Positions 9,860 through 19,628 of a DNA stretch of 64,000 nt are shown here, piece by piece (position 1 is the stretch's first letter; each line of letters opens with the position of its first letter). Made by a program: the position numbers and the translations under genes. The DNA lies in NCBI GenBank assembly GCA_023647555.1, contig JALRLY010000267.1:1-64000 (forward strand), read 5' to 3'. The notes under the pieces are model-generated. The model worked only from the letters and a program-made list of their open reading frames with translations, had not been told where the DNA came from and did no database searches. Source of the stretch: Pancytospora philotis (lineage: Eukaryota; Microsporidia).

Positions 9860-11758
9860 ATGACCGCAATAGCGTTTGATAGAGTTTCGTTCTTCATCAA
9901 CGGCGCCTGCATCCTGCGGGATCTGAGCTTCGAGCTGCGCGGGATGCGCAGCCTGATGCTCTGCCAGGACGAGACCGTCGCGAGGTACCTGCGGGTATTC
10001 CTGACCGGGCGCTGCCCGTCCGAGATGCGCGTGTCCGGCCGCGTGCTGATAGACGGGCACCCGGTCCCCGCCGAGCACCTGCATCTCTTCCTCAACCAGC
10101 ACCGCCTCTTCGACGCCAACGAGTCCGTCCGGGAGATCCTGCGCTTCGTCAGCTGGGAGCGCGCCGATGAGATACTGCCGCGCTTCGGGGCGGAGTTCGC
10201 GGCCAAGCTCGTCTCGCAGCTGAACATCGAGGAGACGCGCGTTCTGGAGGTGATCCTGGCCGTGCTGGCGGCGCCTCCGCTGGTCTTCATCCCCAGCCTC
10301 GACATGAGCGCGCGGCACAAGCGGCTCTGCATCGGGCTGGTGCGCGAGTGTCTGCGGTCCTCGGCCGTCCTGCTCGAAATCAGGTATGCGCCGTGGCTTG
10401 ACGGCACGATCGTCGTGGCGCGCGGCGGCGTGCTCGCCCTGGACGGCGCCGACAGCGCGCTGCTCCAGCGCGAGTGTCTGCTCAACCGCCTGGGGATGGA
10501 CGGGCGCGTACCGCTCACGCATCTGGAAGACGGGAGCTCGGCCGCGGACCAGCGCGAGTTCATCGAGGCGTTCAAGAGCCTGAAGGCAGAAACGGGCAGG
10601 ATAGCGCAGACCTTTGCCGCTCCGGCACGGGCTCCGCGCTCAAGGCTCTGCTACAAGGAGTGCCCGAGTGTCGGACTCAACGGCGCAGCGCCCAGCGGGC
10701 CCGCTGCCGATACCAGCCAGCCAGGCTGCGCGGCACCGACGCCAAACTGCTACGGCCTATTTGAGGCGCCCTGCTGTCCCAACTCGCCGTCCAATAAGCT
10801 GCGGATGCTCTACCGCGAGAACAAATGCGAGAATCTGGTGATGGCCAGCGATATGCCGCTCACCACGCTGGGCCGCCTCCTGCAGCTGGACATCTACCGG
10901 GTCAATCTCCGGCAGAGCCTCAAGCTCGCCTACCGCAAATACTCGCTGATGATCAACCGCTACAGCGCCACGTTTAATATCTATCGCAACATCTTTCCAT
11001 TCATGCTCGCGATCCTCGCTTTCAGGGTCTACCGCCTGGTCGATATTCCCACGGTCCGCTCGGAGCTCCCGTGCTTCTGGTGGGTGGCCATCCAGATACT
11101 CTTCGGCAGCGCGGGCGGCGGATTCACCGCCCTCTTCGCCGGGTACCTCTTCTGCCAGTACATCCTCAAGGAGTGGACGGCGCGCAGCGCGCTCGCCTTC
11201 CTCCGCAGCATCCTTCGTAACAGCCACAGCTACGCGGAGTTCGAGGCCTTCACGGCGGCCATCTACCTCGCCTTCTTCTACAGCGGATCGACCGTGTTCG
11301 AGGAGGACGTGCCCTTCATTGTGTCGTACACGAACATACTCTTCACGCCCGGCACCTACGTGGTGGCTACGGTGATGTACCTCGCGGTCACGCACGTGCT
11401 GGCCTTCTACTTTATCGGGCGGCTCCTCGGCATCAGCTGTCTCTGGCTCATCCTTGCGAACGCCACGATGCTGAACGTCATGCTCGCGTGCTGCCGCACG
11501 AAGCGCCTGAGGGAGGCCCTGATCGGCATATTCGCCACGCTGTACATGTCGTCGTTCCTGACGCCGTGCCCCATTAGGCAGCCGCAGTATGTCTATGGCA
11601 TCGTGCGCTTTTTGCTGCCGCCGGTGTACATGAAGCGGTACTACGGCATGGAATTCAATTGCATTTCTGCGCTATACGTGCTGCTGTTCTACGTGCTCAT
11701 TTACGTCTGGTGCTGCTACAAGCTATCTACCTATTGCACGTGGAGGCTGCAGGTCTAG
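9860..11758 (+). CDS. ABCG-type half transporter with degenerate nucleotide-binding domain
   Basis: A 632-residue protein with an N-terminal ABC-like domain and a C-terminal ABC2-type membrane domain of about six helices (roughly residues 370-630), the domain order of ABCG half transporters. The N-terminus keeps ABC strand patterns (FDRVSFFINGACILRDLSFE; LLEIRYAPWLDGTIVVARGG as an H-loop-like region). The Walker A position reads MRSLMLCQDETVARYL, with no GxxGxGK(S/T), and I see no LSGGE signature or Walker B Glu. It may be a non-catalytic partner of another half transporter or may have lost ATP use. The start is ATG after CCCACCGA, and it is divergent from the helicase gene with a 317 bp gap. 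Confidence 0.78.
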   Translation: MTAIAFDRVSFFINGACILRDLSFELRGMRSLMLCQDETVARYLRVFLTGRCPSEMRVSGRVLIDGHPVPAEHLHLFLNQHRLFDANESVREILRFVSWERADEILPRFGAEFAAKLVSQLNIEETRVLEVILAVLAAPPLVFIPSLDMSARHKRLCIGLVRECLRSSAVLLEIRYAPWLDGTIVVARGGVLALDGADSALLQRECLLNRLGMDGRVPLTHLEDGSSAADQREFIEAFKSLKAETGRIAQTFAAPARAPRSRLCYKECPSVGLNGAAPSGPAADTSQPGCAAPTPNCYGLFEAPCCPNSPSNKLRMLYRENKCENLVMASDMPLTTLGRLLQLDIYRVNLRQSLKLAYRKYSLMINRYSATFNIYRNIFPFMLAILAFRVYRLVDIPTVRSELPCFWWVAIQILFGSAGGGFTALFAGYLFCQYILKEWTARSALAFLRSILRNSHSYAEFEAFTAAIYLAFFYSGSTVFEEDVPFIVSYTNILFTPGTYVVATVMYLAVTHVLAFYFIGRLLGISCLWLILANATMLNVMLACCRTKRLREALIGIFATLYMSSFLTPCPIRQPQYVYGIVRFLLPPVYMKRYYGMEFNCISALYVLLFYVLIYVWCCYKLSTYCTWRLQV

Positions 11759-12002
11759 GGTGCGTGGTGCCGCTGCGCTATGAGACTCTAATATAAGAGT
11801 TGCAGGAGATTAAAATTAAGTTAGATTTGCTCAAAAAGTACAATGTGTCAAGCATTCAGGCTATCGCGCTCGCTTACGACTTTTCGGTGGCATTTACCGC
11901 TGAATTATCCCAAGCCATAGCGTGCGTCCCCACCTTCGCTCTTGAACAGCATATCTGATAGCAGTAAATACTGAAAAATAAAATCGAAGAAAGTTGAGCA
12001 CT

Positions 12003-13595
12003 TTATTCCTTCATCTTCTTGGCTGCTTGCGAAGACGCCTCCAGTGATGCTACTCTCGCCTGATACTTTGCTAGCATTTCGCGCGCATGTTCCAGCTTGC
12101 GTTCTATTTCCGACTGCGATTCACCGGACTGAGTGGCTTGGTCCGCGCAGTAATGGTGGGAATGCTCCCCAGCATAAGCTGAATCCTCTTCCGCGATGAC
12201 ATTATCATGGGTCCTTTTACGGCTTATACCAGACGCACTGCTGGCGTCAGTATCAGCTGCGCTAATAAGCTCAAAGTTGGAATCAGCCTCATCATCAATG
12301 TTCAGCATCTCAAAAGAACCTGTCATTCCCTCATCATCAACTTCAGTCGCATTAGCAATGAGTTTATCAATCTCCTCAAAGCTTAAAGAAGATACTTCCC
12401 TGGCGATAGCCGCAACTGAACCCTCGATAATCTCATCGATCTTCTCATGGCTTAGTTCGTGGCCACGATGCGCGTTTCTGCGGCTCTTAAGAACAAAATC
12501 AATCCTCCTAACCAAGTACTTTACGTACGACTCAGGCTTGTCACCAGACCGGCATCTGTCAACTTCATCAACATGCTTTTTCAACGCTTCTAATTCAACA
12601 GTAAGTTGCTTTTGGACCGTCTTCCAAAAATATCCCCAGGCTTGGTAGTTCATCTCAGGATAAATAAGATGCAGATTCTCAAATGGATCGTCTAAGCGGT
12701 CTTTAAGCGCTCCGCGAACGGTTGTTTCACCGGATGTGATTTTACGAATCTCATGATCGGATATACCGAATGCTGCGTTAACAATCAAACTCCTCGATAC
12801 TACCTCTGGAATTTGAGCAACGTACACAAGCGAATTATTGCAGTAATTCTTGACAGCACTAATAAGATCATCATCAACTTTCTTGGGGGCTGCAGCTGTA
12901 CCAAATATGCGGTTAACTACGATACCACCGAACCACTTAATGGACGATAGCACAGTGCAATCATCTAATTCCTTCCTAAGTCTGTTTAACATCGTAATAC
13001 TAGTAGGGTCGAGCTTTTCGAGGTTTACATCCTGGGGATTTTTGATGGTACCTAAAATTTCCTTTGATTTATGCTTAATTGCTTTCATTAAATCATAAAA
13101 ACTATTGCATCTTCTATTATAAGCGTCAACTAGAGACCTGACATATACACAACTCTTACGCAGCTGCTCTGAGGATAGGAATGCCTGCCTCAACTCTTCA
13201 GTGGACGCATCTACCGAGGGTTCTACTCCATTGCCACCATCGCGTTTATGTAAACTATCCTCGTTATAGGTATGCTCCACATGCCTTCTAAGAATATTCT
13301 GATATTCTCTGCAAAGCTGCTCTTTCCACTCCCTATGATAACCAGATGCAGTGATATTGCCAGCTTCCACCATTAACGGCTCATCTCCATGGATGGGTTT
13401 CGCAAAGTTCTTCATTTTATGTCGGAAGCATTTGGCAGCATCCTGCACGTAGTGCTCTCCGCTATCGCTGGTAGGCGAAACGATGCCAGCGTTGGTCAAT
13501 AACGTATAATCATGTTCTGTCAACAACCCGGCCTGACGCAGCATAAGTGCCGCGAGGCACTGCGCAACGCATGTAAACTTGTTTGTGCAGCGCAT
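12003..13595 (-). CDS. Secreted lineage-specific protein, copy 1 of tandem pair
   Basis: A 530-residue protein with an N-terminal hydrophobic signal-like segment (MRCTNKFTCVAQCLAALML). It is paralogous to the next gene over its whole length: shared blocks include FGTAAAPKKVDDDLI, YPEMNYQAWGYFWKTVQKQL and FLSSEQLRKSCVYV. Unlike its sister it has an acidic low-complexity region (about 400-500) and a C-terminal coiled-coil tail rich in Glu, Lys and Ala. I recognise no known domain. It could be an effector or spore protein, but nothing in the sequence shows which. The ATG is preceded by AAAATTTACCCC. Its stop codon is part of an AATAAA string. Confidence 0.85.
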   Translation of the reverse strand: MRCTNKFTCVAQCLAALMLRQAGLLTEHDYTLLTNAGIVSPTSDSGEHYVQDAAKCFRHKMKNFAKPIHGDEPLMVEAGNITASGYHREWKEQLCREYQNILRRHVEHTYNEDSLHKRDGGNGVEPSVDASTEELRQAFLSSEQLRKSCVYVRSLVDAYNRRCNSFYDLMKAIKHKSKEILGTIKNPQDVNLEKLDPTSITMLNRLRKELDDCTVLSSIKWFGGIVVNRIFGTAAAPKKVDDDLISAVKNYCNNSLVYVAQIPEVVSRSLIVNAAFGISDHEIRKITSGETTVRGALKDRLDDPFENLHLIYPEMNYQAWGYFWKTVQKQLTVELEALKKHVDEVDRCRSGDKPESYVKYLVRRIDFVLKSRRNAHRGHELSHEKIDEIIEGSVAAIAREVSSLSFEEIDKLIANATEVDDEGMTGSFEMLNIDDEADSNFELISAADTDASSASGISRKRTHDNVIAEEDSAYAGEHSHHYCADQATQSGESQSEIERKLEHAREMLAKYQARVASLEASSQAAKKMKE

Positions 13596-13985
13596 GGGGT
13601 AAATTTTTCAGTTCTTCTCATAACCTGCGTAGTAGAGCGGTGGCCAATAATCTGCTCCCATTGGTCAGATAGCGCGCACAATGCGACAAAATTTGCTCTC
13701 TTTATTTTCACACTTGCGTGCGACGGAAAAGGGCAAACATAAATGAGACCGATCTGTAAAAAGACCGCACGTCGCAATCGTGCCAAGGTGCCTCTCTCTG
13801 TATTAAATCTGTCACTGGTAAGTAAATTTTTGAAGGTTAGTGCGGAGGACACGGGGGTCAGCGTCGTTTGAGGCCCGTCGAGGGATCCTCGAGGAGGGCG
13901 AAGGCAAGCGACCAGAGGTGGCAACCGAGGAGCTGGTGCGTGGGCTCACGAAGGAGGAGCTAGCGCGTGCGTAGTGTGCGAACAA
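13596..13985. repeat. Duplicated 5' flank, copy 1
   Basis: About 390 bp upstream of copy 1 that is collinear with 15363-15783. Shared stretches include TGCGACGGAAAAGG, CACCCATTGGTC-like, GTCAGCGTCGTT and GAGGAGCTGGTGCGTGGGCT. By eye these are more alike than the adjacent coding regions. The plus strand ends in a short frame reading VATEELVRGLTKEELARA then TAG, and copy 2 has the same ending after a one-base deletion, so this may be remnant coding sequence. Confidence 0.8.
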
Positions 13986-14036
13986 TCATTTAAAATTACT
14001 CCCAAAAACTAAAAGTAAAATTATTCTTTTAGATAT

Positions 14037-15362
14037 TTAATATCTACTTCCGCTCGTCGCTGGCTCGCCAACAAATGCATCCTTATCAGTATTTGTCTTT
14101 TCATAGTTTGCCCTGCAGAATTGGTTGAGCATTTTTTCAGCAGCAGCCTCGACTGCAATAGAAATCAACGTATCAGACATCTCGGGATTGAGTTGTATGT
14201 ACTCCGGATGAGTTTCACCGTCGCTACCAATAGTTTTAAGCCTATCAATTGCGCTATCGAATTCTTCAAAAAGCCCTGGCACAACTTTGTCACAATTGGA
14301 TATGGCAATATAAACTTCATCGACATGATTTTTTAAAGCTACCACTTCATCAGTAAGTTGTTCCTGAATCGCCTTCCAAAAAGATGCCCATCCTTCGTAG
14401 TTCATCTCCGGATATACATAATGTAAATACTTGAAAGGGTCTGTCACAGGTGGACTGGATGGATTGCGATCAATTTCCTCTTTTCCCGATGGGCTTTCCT
14501 GGATTTCATGGGGATATATACCAAATGCTCTGCAAACAATCATTTCTCTCGATATTTTGGGTCGGATTGTACTGACGTGTGCAAGCGCTTTTTCGCAATA
14601 AACTTTGAAAGTTTTGATAAAATCATTATCAACAACCTTGGGAGCTGCAGACGTACCTAATACATTTGAAGGAATAAGAAGTTTGCCAAAAAATTTCATA
14701 GACGCGTGCCCGCCTCTATTGCTGGAATTGTCTAATTTCTCCCTAAGTGTGTTCAGCTTTTCAATTGTGGATTCATCAAGCTTTCCGATGTCTTGCTCGT
14801 GTAAATTTTGGCATACCTCTGCAACCTCCGCTGATATCGAATAAACTGCTTTCATGATATAATAAAAATGATTGCACTGCTCATTATATGCGTGAATTAG
14901 GGCCATGACATATTTGTAGCTCTTAACCAGCAGTTCTGACGATAAGAAAATTTGCTTCAGCTCTTTGGTGAATTCATCAACCAACGACGCTACGACGCTA
15001 TCATCACCGCGTTTTTGGAAATTATTCTTTCTAAGAGTCTGATCCGCATACCTTCTGAGCATAACCTGGTATGCACTGCTGAGCTGCTCTCTCCATTCGC
15101 TGTAATATCTGCATGAAGAGGAACTGCCCACCCCTTCCACTATTAGCGGGTGCGCATAGCGAAGGACCGGCAGTTTGATGTGCTGCATTAGGTGCGCAGG
15201 GGCTGGGAACACATTTGGGGTGTAATCGTCACTGTTGGGAACTGGTGTGATCCCTACGCTGCCTAACAACGCATAATCTTCATCTGTCAGTAGCCTAAAC
15301 CGGTGCAGAATTGATGCTGCGAGGCACTGTGCAATGCATGTAAGCTTGGTCGTGCAGCGCAT
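14037..15362 (-). CDS. Secreted lineage-specific protein, copy 2 of tandem pair
   Basis: A 441-residue paralogue of the preceding gene with the same signal-like start (MRCTTKLTCIAQCLAASIL). Shared blocks are LGTSAAPKVVDNDFI and YPEMNYEGWASFWKAIQEQL. It lacks the long acidic and coiled-coil C-terminus of copy 1 and ends shortly after the conserved core. The amino-acid sequences have drifted well below half identical by eye, although the flanks remain similar. No known domain is visible. Both copies lie head-to-tail on the minus strand, so the arrangement is a direct tandem duplication of about 1.8-2 kb. Confidence 0.85.
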   Translation of the reverse strand: MRCTTKLTCIAQCLAASILHRFRLLTDEDYALLGSVGITPVPNSDDYTPNVFPAPAHLMQHIKLPVLRYAHPLIVEGVGSSSSCRYYSEWREQLSSAYQVMLRRYADQTLRKNNFQKRGDDSVVASLVDEFTKELKQIFLSSELLVKSYKYVMALIHAYNEQCNHFYYIMKAVYSISAEVAEVCQNLHEQDIGKLDESTIEKLNTLREKLDNSSNRGGHASMKFFGKLLIPSNVLGTSAAPKVVDNDFIKTFKVYCEKALAHVSTIRPKISREMIVCRAFGIYPHEIQESPSGKEEIDRNPSSPPVTDPFKYLHYVYPEMNYEGWASFWKAIQEQLTDEVVALKNHVDEVYIAISNCDKVVPGLFEEFDSAIDRLKTIGSDGETHPEYIQLNPEMSDTLISIAVEAAAEKMLNQFCRANYEKTNTDKDAFVGEPATSGSRY

Positions 15363-15783
15363 GGGGTAAACTTTTCACTTATTTTTATAACTTGCGAAGT
15401 AAAGGAGTGGCCAATAATTTGCACCCATTGGTCGTTCATCTGCACCCATTGGTCAGATGGCGCTCACAGCCCAATAAAATCCGCTCCCTTTATCTTCACA
15501 CTTGCATGCGACGGAAAAGGGGCAAACATAACGAGGCCAATCTGTAAATAGACCGCACCGTACAATTGCGCTAAAATGCCTCTCTTTGTATTGAATTTGT
15601 CATAAGTAAGGTAATTTTTGAATATTAGTGCGGCGGACATTGGAGTCAGCGTCGTTCGAGGCCCGACCAGGAATTCTCTAGGGGGCAACGGCAGGAGGTC
15701 GGAGGTGGCAGCCGAGGAGCTGGTGCGTGGGCTCGCGAAGGAGGCGCTGGCGCGTGTGTAGTGTGCGAATGATCATTTAAAAT
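15363..15783. repeat. Duplicated 5' flank, copy 2
   Basis: Collinear with 13596-13985. It contains an extra internal duplication of the string CACCCATTGGTC around 15420-15460 and a one-base deletion relative to copy 1 near 15680. It ends in the same GTAGTGTGCGAA then ATCATTTAAAATTACTCCC boundary seen at the end of copy 1. Confidence 0.8.
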
Positions 15784-15820
15784 TACTCCCTAAATAAATT
15801 TATTTGGATTTCGTATTCAA

Positions 15821-16024
15821 CTATTCATGCTTGCTCCTGCGTCCCTTGTGCGCATCCGCGCACCAGTTCTTCCACCGCCAGCTCGCGTGCACGCCGTCTT
15901 CCACCTCAAGAATCTTGCGCCGCGCGTCGAACGTCACTGACACCACCGTCCTTCGCAGCACTCTAAACTAAACGTAGGCCTCCTCGAAAATATGCCGAGT
16001 TCGCGAACGTATTTCCGGTGAAAA
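15821..16024 (-). pseudogene. Possible gene remnant with internal stop
   Basis: Reading the minus strand gives about 67 codons that look protein-like (VVSVTFDARRKILEVEDG, then ASWRWKNW and a basic end) but with an in-frame TAG at 15968-15970 and no ATG. It lies directly beyond the duplicated flank. It could be the 3' end of a decayed gene, or chance in a GC-rich patch. I do not recognise the protein. Confidence 0.27.
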
Positions 16025-16178
16025 TCAGATCATTTTTAAGAAAAAAGGATTTTAGAAGTCATACTCTGGCACACAGTTACTAATTATTAAACGCACCGTA
16101 GCTACTATATTTTTTTATTATTTTAATTAAGGAACGCTCTTATGAGCATGACCGTACCCTATCAGCCAACGTTGTCTG

Positions 16179-18236
16179 TCATATGATCGTAACGGTCTCC
16201 TCCTCAACACGCTTGGACGCAGCGCGCCCCGTACTCAGTCTGTGCAGCGCAGTCTTGAACTTGCTCTTCGGCGCCAAGTTCTCCAGCACAATGGCCTCAT
16301 TTGCGGTCAGTAGCGGTACGAAGTGCACGAGAACGGTGTCCAGCAGGCTCTTATCGCTCATCAGCTCCTTGACCCGCGTGAACACAAAGCGATCCGGCTC
16401 GGACCTGCTGAGCCGCGCAGCGAGCAGCTTGGCGAGGACGCGCAACTTCTTGTCCTGCGCCACCACCTTGAAGAAACCGATGGCCAGCGCCCTGGGCTGC
16501 CGCGTCATCGCGACCAGCTGCTGGAGCCTCTCGAGGCAGCAGCGCCTGAAGAAAATGTCGGCGCTCTCGGTGAAGATGCCCATTTCGACGAGCTTGTACA
16601 GGCCGAAGCACGCATCTTCATCCTCAAAGACGAGGTTCTTCGCAATGAGGCCGTGCAGCTTGTAGTACAGATGCTTGAAGGCGGACTCCTCGTCGACGAT
16701 CGCAGCGCGCATGCACCCGTCGATGTCGGCACCGAGCGCCTCCGGACTGGTGAAGCCGGCGTGGTTGCTGAAGAATGTCAGGAAATCGATCAGCGTGATC
16801 AGATGCTCGGCGTCGGAGAACTCGATCTGCTCGACCAGCGGGAAAAGCCCCCGAGCGACGAGCCAGAGCGCTGCGTAGCACTTACAGGCGCTTGCTGCCT
16901 CCGAAGTCACCAGACTGGGCACATCGAAGCACTTGATCAGCGGCAGCAGCATGAATCGCTTGGTGGGATCGCTCGAGTAAATCGCGGAAATCTCCTCCAC
17001 CAGCTCCCCGCACAGATGCTCATAGCCATCCTCGAGTTTCTTGATGAGCGCAATGAACTGCTCGAACACGCGCTCGTCGGTGTACGCAGTGCCCTTGATG
17101 AAAGACACAATCTCGTGCACGGCGCTGCTGTGCTCCTTCAGGTTGTCTAGACGCAGCAGGCACTCGATGATCTTGACGGCGTTTGCCCTGTTGTCCTTCG
17201 TTACCTCCAGCAGCGGCATAAAAATGACCGGATCGACATCGCTGCACAGCTGCTTGATGACATCGATATAGCAGATGGAGGGGCTGTCGCAGCACACAGA
17301 CATGTCCCTTATGAAGTTGACAACACTGAGCACGAAGGAATCGATGTCGCTCTTGTCCAGGACAAGGTGCTTGAACACGCTGCCCCCGGCCTTGTCATAC
17401 ACCTCATGCACCCGTTCGAGGTCCCACAGACCCTCGGGCAGAATCTTGCGCACCGCAGCCTCGCTCTCCACCGTCCGCGCGTGCGCAAGGGCAAGCACGC
17501 ACAAGGCCTCGTCCACCGGCAGGATGTCCGCCTCGCTGAACATGCGGAGAGCCAGCGCGCTGGCCTCCCTCTGTATCCACGCGTTCGTGTCGAGCGCCGC
17601 CATCTGGATGACCCTGTCCTTATACTTGGTAAAGAACAGCTCGAGATCGCCGGGGGCCGCGGCCTTCTTGCCAGCGCGCGCCGTCCGGTTCTCCTTCTCA
17701 TTCGTGCTGCTCCCCCGGCTCTTTTTGTAGGCAGCCAGCAGCCGGGCCATGCTCCGCACCGCCCGCCGCCGCACGCTGTCGCTCTTGTCGTTGAGCGCCC
17801 AGCCGATGTACTTCAGGTAGTCCGTGTGCCGCAGCACGGGGTTGTCGCTTATGAACTCAGAAATGAACTGCACGGCCATTCCCCGGATGAGCGGATCAAC
17901 GTCCAGGAAGCGTACCACAAACACGTTGTCGTACATCTCCTCGATCTGCGCAAAGCTGGTCCGCTTCTTGCACAGCGCCTTCATCCTGCTCAGCACCAGG
18001 TACGTCGCGGTGTACCGGTGCCTCCTGTTCGGCGACTGCGTGACCGCGTACACCTCGTCCATCCGGTAGTTGTCGACGGCGAGGAAAATCTGCCGCAGCT
18101 TCTTGAGCTGCTGCTGCGAGCTGCCCTTTATGAGCTCCACCAGCGCATCCGTGCAGTCGTCGAAGCCGCCGAATATCTCGAGCACGGCCGCAGGCGTGTG
18201 CGAGTCAAGCAAGTTCGTGTGCACCTCATCAGCCAT
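16179..18236 (-). CDS. SCC3: Cohesin subunit SCC3/STAG
   Basis: A 685-residue HEAT-like protein carrying the stromalin conservative domain near residues 105-170: VFVVRFLDVDPLIRG..., then DYLKYIGWALNDKSDSVRRR. This is the Scc3/STAG signature that binds the Scc1 kleisin in the cohesin ring. The family is usually 1000 residues or more, so this is a shortened form. The frame is open to a TTG upstream, but the ATG at 18236 follows AAATTTGCCGCCC exactly as at other genes, giving MADEVHTNLL. No other cohesin subunit lies in the window. Confidence 0.83.
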   Translation of the reverse strand: MADEVHTNLLDSHTPAAVLEIFGGFDDCTDALVELIKGSSQQQLKKLRQIFLAVDNYRMDEVYAVTQSPNRRHRYTATYLVLSRMKALCKKRTSFAQIEEMYDNVFVVRFLDVDPLIRGMAVQFISEFISDNPVLRHTDYLKYIGWALNDKSDSVRRRAVRSMARLLAAYKKSRGSSTNEKENRTARAGKKAAAPGDLELFFTKYKDRVIQMAALDTNAWIQREASALALRMFSEADILPVDEALCVLALAHARTVESEAAVRKILPEGLWDLERVHEVYDKAGGSVFKHLVLDKSDIDSFVLSVVNFIRDMSVCCDSPSICYIDVIKQLCSDVDPVIFMPLLEVTKDNRANAVKIIECLLRLDNLKEHSSAVHEIVSFIKGTAYTDERVFEQFIALIKKLEDGYEHLCGELVEEISAIYSSDPTKRFMLLPLIKCFDVPSLVTSEAASACKCYAALWLVARGLFPLVEQIEFSDAEHLITLIDFLTFFSNHAGFTSPEALGADIDGCMRAAIVDEESAFKHLYYKLHGLIAKNLVFEDEDACFGLYKLVEMGIFTESADIFFRRCCLERLQQLVAMTRQPRALAIGFFKVVAQDKKLRVLAKLLAARLSRSEPDRFVFTRVKELMSDKSLLDTVLVHFVPLLTANEAIVLENLAPKSKFKTALHRLSTGRAASKRVEEETVTII

Positions 18237-18252
18237 GGGCGGCAAATTTTTT
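18237..18252 (-). promoter_or_regulatory. AAATTTT/CCC start-proximal motif (SCC3)
   Basis: On the minus strand AAAAAATTTGCCGCCC abuts the ATG of SCC3 and decides the start over the in-frame TTG nine bases upstream. Confidence 0.75.
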
Positions 18253-18617
18253 ATGTATTTGTGCTTGAGCAGGGGCGTGATCGGGCGCTGTGATGGTGGA
18301 TATTGCAGCCGTGTAATTCTAAAATACCAGGCATGGCGGCGTTAGACAGCCAAATTCTATAATTTTATGCGTGAGCTGCAATTAACAGATGCTCAGCGAT
18401 TCCTACTCGAAGACTGGGAGAGACATTTGCTCGAAAGGCAGGCAACTGCCGTTCTGAATAGATGATCATAAGTCATGAAAATTGTACCAACATTGAAGTA
18501 AAATTTACCTTCTGGGTGAGAACTGGCACAGTCGCTCAGAAATAATAATTTCCTACTCAGTGTCTCTGCTATTGCTCATACCGGATCACGTATGGAGCAC
18601 TGTCCACAAGATGATCT
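18253..18617. other. Intergenic gap with one 32-codon frame
   Basis: The gap holds a plus-strand ATG frame at 18367-18465 encoding a 32-residue peptide (MRELQLTDAQRFLLEDWER...). It looks amphipathic, but its length is within chance expectation. Nothing else is seen. Confidence 0.4.
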
Positions 18618-19628
18618 TTACACAGCGTCGTCGGGCTGCGGCAGAGGCTCCCAGACCATATCGTTTACGTACTGATAATAGTATAGTGAATCCTCCATAA
18701 ATTCATACTTCCTATAGTTTGTAAAGAAGAGCTCGAGCTCCGGACTAGGCGCCAATCGATACTGCTGTTTAAAGATCTGTAAGCATATGCTGCGAGAAAT
18801 ATTACTAGCAGCTGTTTGTAACAACTCGATATACTCTGGTAGACCTTTATCTATGATATACTGTATCATAGGCCTTCGTATACCTGAATGTTTTGGTTTG
18901 CCTAATAAGTTGGACCGGAACACAATCTGGAAAAGGCTACAGACCCAGGGAATACGAGCAGCTGACCGGCTGGTGTCATCCAGCCAAAATTCTAGAAATT
19001 GCTTAATATCTGTATCCGCATACGTATTATAGCTTCCACGGTACCGCATCTTGAATAATATTGCATAGTCGATGCACGTATTAATCCTTGCAGTACTTCT
19101 AACATATTCTAACATACTATCTGATGTGGTGCATGAATTGATTCCACTATTTAGCTTGTTACTGAGCTGTGTTAATGTGGACTTGCAGCTGGCCCTTCGG
19201 CCATTGAAAGCATCGCGCGCGTCAGGACAGCCTGCAAGTTCTGGCCCATCCTCCAGGGTAGCCAAGTAGGCGGTGTATAGCAGCTTCTGCAGCAGGTAGA
19301 GACTCGCAAACCCCACCGAGGCTTTGATTTCGTCGAATCGTTTGAGCGGATCATCGCTCCCCAGCATCGAATATACCACGCGACGTACTTGATTGTTGGC
19401 GTGCATTGCGGGTGCCGGCGGTCTGATCCTGCCCAGCGGGATCTCGGGGCTGGTGAGCTTCAAGCAGCGGCCGTGCAGAGAATCGAGTACGCGCTCCTCT
19501 AGATCGTCGAGCGTGACACTCGGGCACAAGCCAAATTCAGCGTAGTCATACTCAAGAACTTCGAAATACTCATTCGCGGAACTGCTGTGGACAACCACTA
19601 GAAAGTATAGCAAGAGTCGTCTCAGCAT
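18618..19628 (-). CDS. Secreted lineage-specific protein (336-aa family), copy 1
   Basis: A 336-residue protein with a clear signal peptide (MLRRLLLYFLVVVHSSSANE) and several Cys. It is identical in length to the gene at 19991-21001 and aligned with it throughout: shared strings include PEIPLGRIRPPAPAMHANN, VVYSMLGSDDPLKR, LPEYIELLQT and APSPELELFFTN. No known domain is visible. The C-terminal ending PLPQPDDAV matches HLPQPDAAV in its sister. The upstream region has the AAAAATTTACCAGCGACTAT string shared with its sister. Likely exported, role unknown. Confidence 0.88.
   Translation of the reverse strand: MLRRLLLYFLVVVHSSSANEYFEVLEYDYAEFGLCPSVTLDDLEERVLDSLHGRCLKLTSPEIPLGRIRPPAPAMHANNQVRRVVYSMLGSDDPLKRFDEIKASVGFASLYLLQKLLYTAYLATLEDGPELAGCPDARDAFNGRRASCKSTLTQLSNKLNSGINSCTTSDSMLEYVRSTARINTCIDYAILFKMRYRGSYNTYADTDIKQFLEFWLDDTSRSAARIPWVCSLFQIVFRSNLLGKPKHSGIRRPMIQYIIDKGLPEYIELLQTAASNISRSICLQIFKQQYRLAPSPELELFFTNYRKYEFMEDSLYYYQYVNDMVWEPLPQPDDAV

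Noticed and set aside
9681..9863. 60-codon ATG frame upstream of the ABC transporter.
   Set aside because: It has no AAATTTT/CCC signal, no recognisable domain and overlaps the transporter start; I could not support it as a gene.
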